A DNA stretch of 64,000 nt from Pseudanabaena mucicola FACHB-723 (GTDB taxonomy: Bacteria > Cyanobacteriota > Cyanobacteriia > Pseudanabaenales > Pseudanabaenaceae). The DNA lies in assembly GCF_014696385.1 (NCBI RefSeq), contig NZ_JACJQB010000016.1, forward strand, positions 1-64,000. Direction: 5' to 3'. The notes beneath the pieces are model-generated. The model was given only the letters and a program-made list of their open reading frames with translations. It made no database searches and was not told where the DNA came from. Position 1 is the first letter of the stretch, and each line of letters starts with the position of its first letter. Positions 63,127-64,000 of the stretch are shown piece by piece. The position numbers were made by a program, and so were the translations under genes.

Positions 63127-63528
63127 AGGGAGTAAATCTCGCGTGTGCTTTGTATATTTATGAGTGTCTTAATTATTCAAATAAGCGCTAAATGTTCAAA
63201 AACTCTAAGGCAAATATTTGCAATTAAGCCAATCAAAAATTAGCAGCATTGTTTCCAACATTTCTTTATCGCAACAATATATTTATATTTATATTTCGTT
63301 TTTTTTTGTTTTTTTGTAAAGATTTCCCCCGTTCTAAATCATTTTATACAATTCAATCTTTTGTCATGTTTTCACTATACATTATTTCCAACATTAAAGT
63401 GTAAAACTGAATTTCTGATGACATGAATTTACATAAGTATTGATATGTTTACAAGCAGATAAATATATTTGTCTAGCTATGAATATAGAAGCTTTTAATC
63501 TATTTAATTTCAAAAAATAATAGAGATT
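63127..63528. other. AT-rich intergenic region
   Basis: No gene is supported. The stretch is extremely AT-rich, with T-runs near 63299-63317 and a TATTTATATTTATATTT motif near 63272-63290. It separates the divergent NACHT gene and the 110-residue stress-domain gene. Confidence 0.6.
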
Positions 63529-63861
63529 ATGATCGTACAAGCAAAATATAAACGGGCTATGGGAATCTTTTCGGAACACATTATTGCAGAGATGGTTTTG
63601 TCTGGGTTACGGGATAGCAATTTTCCAATGGATAAAGTTTCTTTGATTAATATTGTTAGTAGTTTGATAGGGCTAGATATTGTTGAAGATCTTGCTAAAA
63701 AATATGATTGTCCAATCAGCCAAGGCGATTATCTAATCATGCTGGAAGGTTCAGATGACAATATTAAAACAGCCCAAAATATATTTCGATATCTAAGAAT
63801 TAAGCATTGGGAAATTTCTGATGACAATCGAGATCCACATTCTTATCAATTGAATGTGTGA
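63529..63861 (+). CDS. Small YflT/GSP17M-like stress-domain protein
   Basis: The 110-residue protein starts YKRAMGIFSEHIIAEMVLSGLRDSNFPMDKVSLI and ends QGDYLIMLEGSDDNIKTAQNIFRYLRI. This follows the same order as the domains encoded at 59513 and 60059 (F..x..AE.vL..L, then G.fLI...GS...) but in a shorter form. It has no signal peptide and no catalytic motif. Weak ribosome site; ATG 63529 gives the natural domain start. A relative of general stress proteins is likely; exact role unknown. Confidence 0.65.
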   Translation: MIVQAKYKRAMGIFSEHIIAEMVLSGLRDSNFPMDKVSLINIVSSLIGLDIVEDLAKKYDCPISQGDYLIMLEGSDDNIKTAQNIFRYLRIKHWEISDDNRDPHSYQLNV

Positions 63862-64000
63862 AATTTAGGATTCATGCGAAGAAATTAATCGTAAAAACAA
63901 TAATTTACTTTTAATTCTTTTTGTAATCAAGCAAATCAATCATTAGATTAAACATGGTTATGTCAAATTAAAATTTATTGGGTCTTGAAAGATCCTTATA

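Overview
The window comes from a cyanobacterium, most likely a filamentous Pseudanabaena-like or related lineage. GCGATCGC octamers (HIP1) recur throughout. Several genes are typical of cyanobacteria: a NatH-type amino-acid permease, a GlbN hemoglobin, large PAS/GAF hybrid kinases, and many long perfect hairpins and short inverted-repeat elements between genes. No rRNA, tRNA, CRISPR array or transposase gene was seen. All family calls come from reading motifs by eye, with no database search.

Layout. 1-4.9 kb: the end of a GH38 alpha-mannosidase and a large SNF2-type helicase. 5-7.1 kb: a lone NatH permease, a secreted 19-residue-repeat protein and an unlisted 46-residue protein. 7.3-10.2 kb: MgtC-like protein and transketolase. 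10.4-25.6 kb: a dense sulfur block. It holds two candidate sulfite/sulfate exporters (TauE/SafE, YeiH); a minus-strand operon of AsfA-like flavoprotein, AsfB-like ferredoxin, HEAT protein and Mrp/ApbC Fe-S carrier; a regulator that fuses a LysR protein to a sulfonate-type substrate-binding domain; an SsuABC-like ABC importer; CcdA with two exported thioredoxins; and a cysteine-dioxygenase-like cupin. My reading is organosulfonate uptake, desulfonation, redox supply and export of released sulfite. 25.7-28.6 kb: a two-component system and a TVP38 membrane protein.

28.9-37.5 kb: a heavy-metal RND efflux locus (adaptor, pump, lipoprotein). It is split by a 3.2-kb antisense island carrying a DUF433/DUF5615 toxin-antitoxin pair, a secreted protein and a type II Thoeris anti-phage system (TIR ThsB plus membrane-macro ThsA). 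Just before the pump lies a scar joining a copy of the pre-adaptor sequence to a copy of the last 48 bases of the adaptor gene, so the locus was rearranged. 37.5-38.8 kb: a cysteine-free Crp/Fnr (DNR-like) regulator divergent from glbN, with a perfect TTGA-N6-TCAA box over the glbN -35 region. 38.9-43.5 kb: a sterol-desaturase-type hydroxylase, four small envelope/stress proteins, a double DUF305 protein and QueD.

43.6-57.8 kb: four giant sensor kinases that look like an inverted duplication of a two-kinase module. 57.8-60.5 kb: a SulP transporter operon with two paralogous stress proteins. 60.8-63.1 kb: a NACHT NTPase of the bacterial immune type, interrupted by one in-frame TAG. 63.5 kb: a small stress-domain protein.

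The points most worth pursuing are the LysR/binding-protein fusion in its sulfonate cluster, the Thoeris island with its deletion scar, the amber-interrupted NACHT gene, and a dispersed palindrome family that has conserved ends but unrelated, perfectly paired stems.
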